From: Paragorgia papillata | Taxonomy: Eukaryota; Cnidaria; Anthozoa; Scleralcyonacea; Coralliidae | Direction of reading: 5' to 3' | Assembly (NCBI GenBank): GCA_035771165.1 | Contig: JAWNZC010000175.1 | Span: 187,001 to 251,000, forward strand | DNA length: 64,000 nucleotides | Part shown: positions 62,400-64,000 of the stretch, piece after piece | How the letters are laid out: the number at the start of each line of letters is the position of its first letter | Numbering within the stretch: the first letter of the stretch is position 1 | Made by a program: the position numbers and the translations under genes | Notes under the pieces: model-generated | What the model saw: the letters and a program-made list of their open reading frames with translations, nothing else | Databases searched by the model: none | What the model was told of the DNA's origin: nothing

Positions 62400-64000
62400 C
62401 TTCTGCATGATTCCTAGTCTGAATCATCTTCCTTCGAATCATAATCGACCGGTACTAACAAAGCTAGGCGCTGTGCACTTCGAGTCACGACAACTGTTTC
62501 TCGAACTCCTTTGTACTCTTGCGCTCTCTCCCACTTGGAAGTTCTTATACATGACCGATATGCGATGTACTTTGTCATCTCTCGAGCAGGAAATACTTCC
62601 TTGATTAATCCCATTTGATACTCCTCTCTTTGTGTTCTTGTTACCAACTATCACGACATCACCCGGACACAGATTACGATTTGACGTGTTCCACTTGCCA
62701 CGTACTACCAAGGAAGGAGCATACAACTCAGTCCACCTTTTCCAAAATTCATCGACGACTGTTTGGACGATATGATACCGCGTTTTTGCGTTGCGACTGT
62801 AAGGTTGCCATCCGCCAGGATTCTTAGCAGTTGCCCGTCCTAACAGTAGACAGTTAGGGGTAAGAATGTTCAGATCAGAATCTGTGCTGGGGAGCATGGC
62901 AATAGGCCTCTCATTCAGCAGGTTCGAAGCTTCACTGCACACTGTAAAGAATTCTGGTACAGTAAGACGTTGATTGTTTACCGCAAAGTGAATAGAATTG
63001 GGATCTTTCACCAAAGACTCGACCGCTCCTTGACACCAAGGACTATCTGCAGGACCAAACACCCAGATTAAGCCATTCTCTACTCCATTTCTATGCAAGG
63101 ATCTTCGGTCAATGTTCTTCCAAGCTTCCTTAAGTTCTCTTTCCAGTCCAGTTAACTGAGATCCAGGATCGCTGTACACAATTTCTGGCCATCCACGAAT
63201 GCTAGCAAATCTGCTTAGAGCCATAAGAAACGAACTGGTATAACGAACCGTATATATGCATATACGGCTTCGATGTGCACTGCCCTCATGACCAAATCTG
63301 TGAAAATTACTCCGTATGCTTTGCCACTTGTTAGTTTCTGCACTTCTCCTCACACTGTATATGGCCCAAACAAGTCCAGCATCACATGGTTAAAGGCAGG
63401 AGCTGGCCTTAATCGCGTTTCTGGCAACCGTTCCATTTCTTGCTGCTGGAATTCTGCTTCAAGAAGTTTGCACATTTGACACTTACATTTAACGGACTGC
63501 GCTAGCTTGCTTCCTTGGGAAGTAGAGTTATCTGAAACGGGCTAGGGTTGCGTCGCGTCCTCTATGTCCCCTTTCATGAGCGCGCTTCATCAGGAGTCGT
63601 GTAACATGATGACGGGTTGGCAACAGCTTCTGTAGTGACGAATCGAGTGTCATCGGATTGTAGCTCTTCAGGCGTTGTCCGACTACCCAAAAAGCCGTTT
63701 TCATTCAGGATTGGGATCAGGCTAGCGTAACGTCCACCCAGTCGGCCTTTATGGTCAGTTTTTGTTACCTCGTTTTGTAGTAACTTCTGAACATCCTTCA
63801 CAACAAAGTTCTCGGCATCTCGCAGCTGCTGAGCTGAGATGGACATGGTACATCCGCCGCGAAAACTTTTCCTTTTGGCAATGCTCTGGAGTCTTGCCAC
63901 GATCCAACTAATCTTGTTGATGTTGCTGAATTTCTTGTAATCAATCAGCGGAGAGCTGACGCTAGTCGTTGCAGCACTGCGAACTTTCTTCTCTCTAGGA
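62400..64000 (-). pseudogene. BEL/Pao pol relic: integrase and DUF5641 region (continues off the right edge)
   Basis: Minus strand, several frames. 63900-63574 encodes the pre-integrase zinc region (QQLRDAENFVVKDVQKLLQN, KGRLGGRYASLIP). 63480-63353 has PAFNHVMLDLFGPY (integrase first Asp). 63353-62640 has IRGWPEIVYSDPGSQL (second Asp) and PADSPWCQGAVESLVK (Glu). The DUF5641 part (FWKRWTELYAPSLVVRGKW, CPGDVVIVG) then moves to the frame ending at 62414. Frame shifts near 63550, 63340 and 62640 make it inactive. LTR not found in the window. Confidence 0.85.

Overview
This window comes from a transposon-rich animal nuclear genome. The evidence is AT-rich DNA, GT-AG introns, long (TA)n tracts, and Penelope-like, BEL/Pao, Ty3/Gypsy, Ty1/copia, Crypton, hAT, KDZ-like and Tnp2-like elements. 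These sit beside low-copy exons with SAP, BEN, PHD-like and P2X7-like zinc modules. The mixture points to a marine invertebrate such as a sponge, cnidarian or mollusc; the sequence alone does not settle which. There is no bacterial operon structure and no rRNA operon or clearly functional tRNA. Hammerhead ribozyme motifs are the only RNA genes I can support.

Layout. 0-5 kb: tRNA-like inverted repeat, a 27-bp minisatellite, and a minus-strand multi-exon gene (4914 to 1440) with N-terminal Cys/coiled coil and C-terminal SAP domain, carrying one homopolymer frameshift. 5-9 kb: microsatellite, a 1.1-kb foldback, a duplicated segment, and a 12-bp satellite. 9-18.3 kb: KDZ-like exons on the plus strand, a decayed hAT element, and two Penelope-like (PLE) fragments with hammerheads. 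18.8-29.1 kb: exons of a minus-strand BEN plus PHD-like gene. Its introns hold copia, a hAT fragment, a GGATCC-palindrome array, a head-to-head PLE, a CR1/L2-like LINE and a tandem hammerhead satellite. 29.9-30.4 kb: two tRNA-Thr-derived SINE copies. 30.6-37.6 kb: a 7-kb TTAA-flanked element with one very long, lightly damaged gene. 38-40 kb: a TTAA MITE and a foldback. 40.5-43.6 kb: an R2/NeSL-type LINE sitting inside a (CTACA)n array. 43.8-47.7 kb: Tnp2, hAT and other transposase fragments, a second GGATCC array and MITEs. 47.85-57.0 kb: a complete Gypsy element (two LTRs, 5-bp target duplication) split by a 4.53-kb DNA element with CCCTTACG ends. 57-64 kb: a 5S-derived repeat, a Crypton relic, a transposase exon, a P2X7-like zinc fragment and a BEL/Pao relic running off the right edge.

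Most interesting points: (1) tandem ~275-bp repeats each with a textbook type I hammerhead, next to PLEs that carry their own hammerheads; (2) a transposon family with CCCTTACGAAAA termini, CCTATAGG palindrome arrays and 2-bp target duplications, whose exact boundaries are proven twice because deleting it restores an interrupted reading frame; (3) the 7-kb TTAA-flanked element with an unclassified giant protein ending in a Cys-rich tail; (4) a restriction-like-endonuclease LINE bounded on both sides by the same pentanucleotide satellite. Products are named from motif recognition only; no database search was possible.
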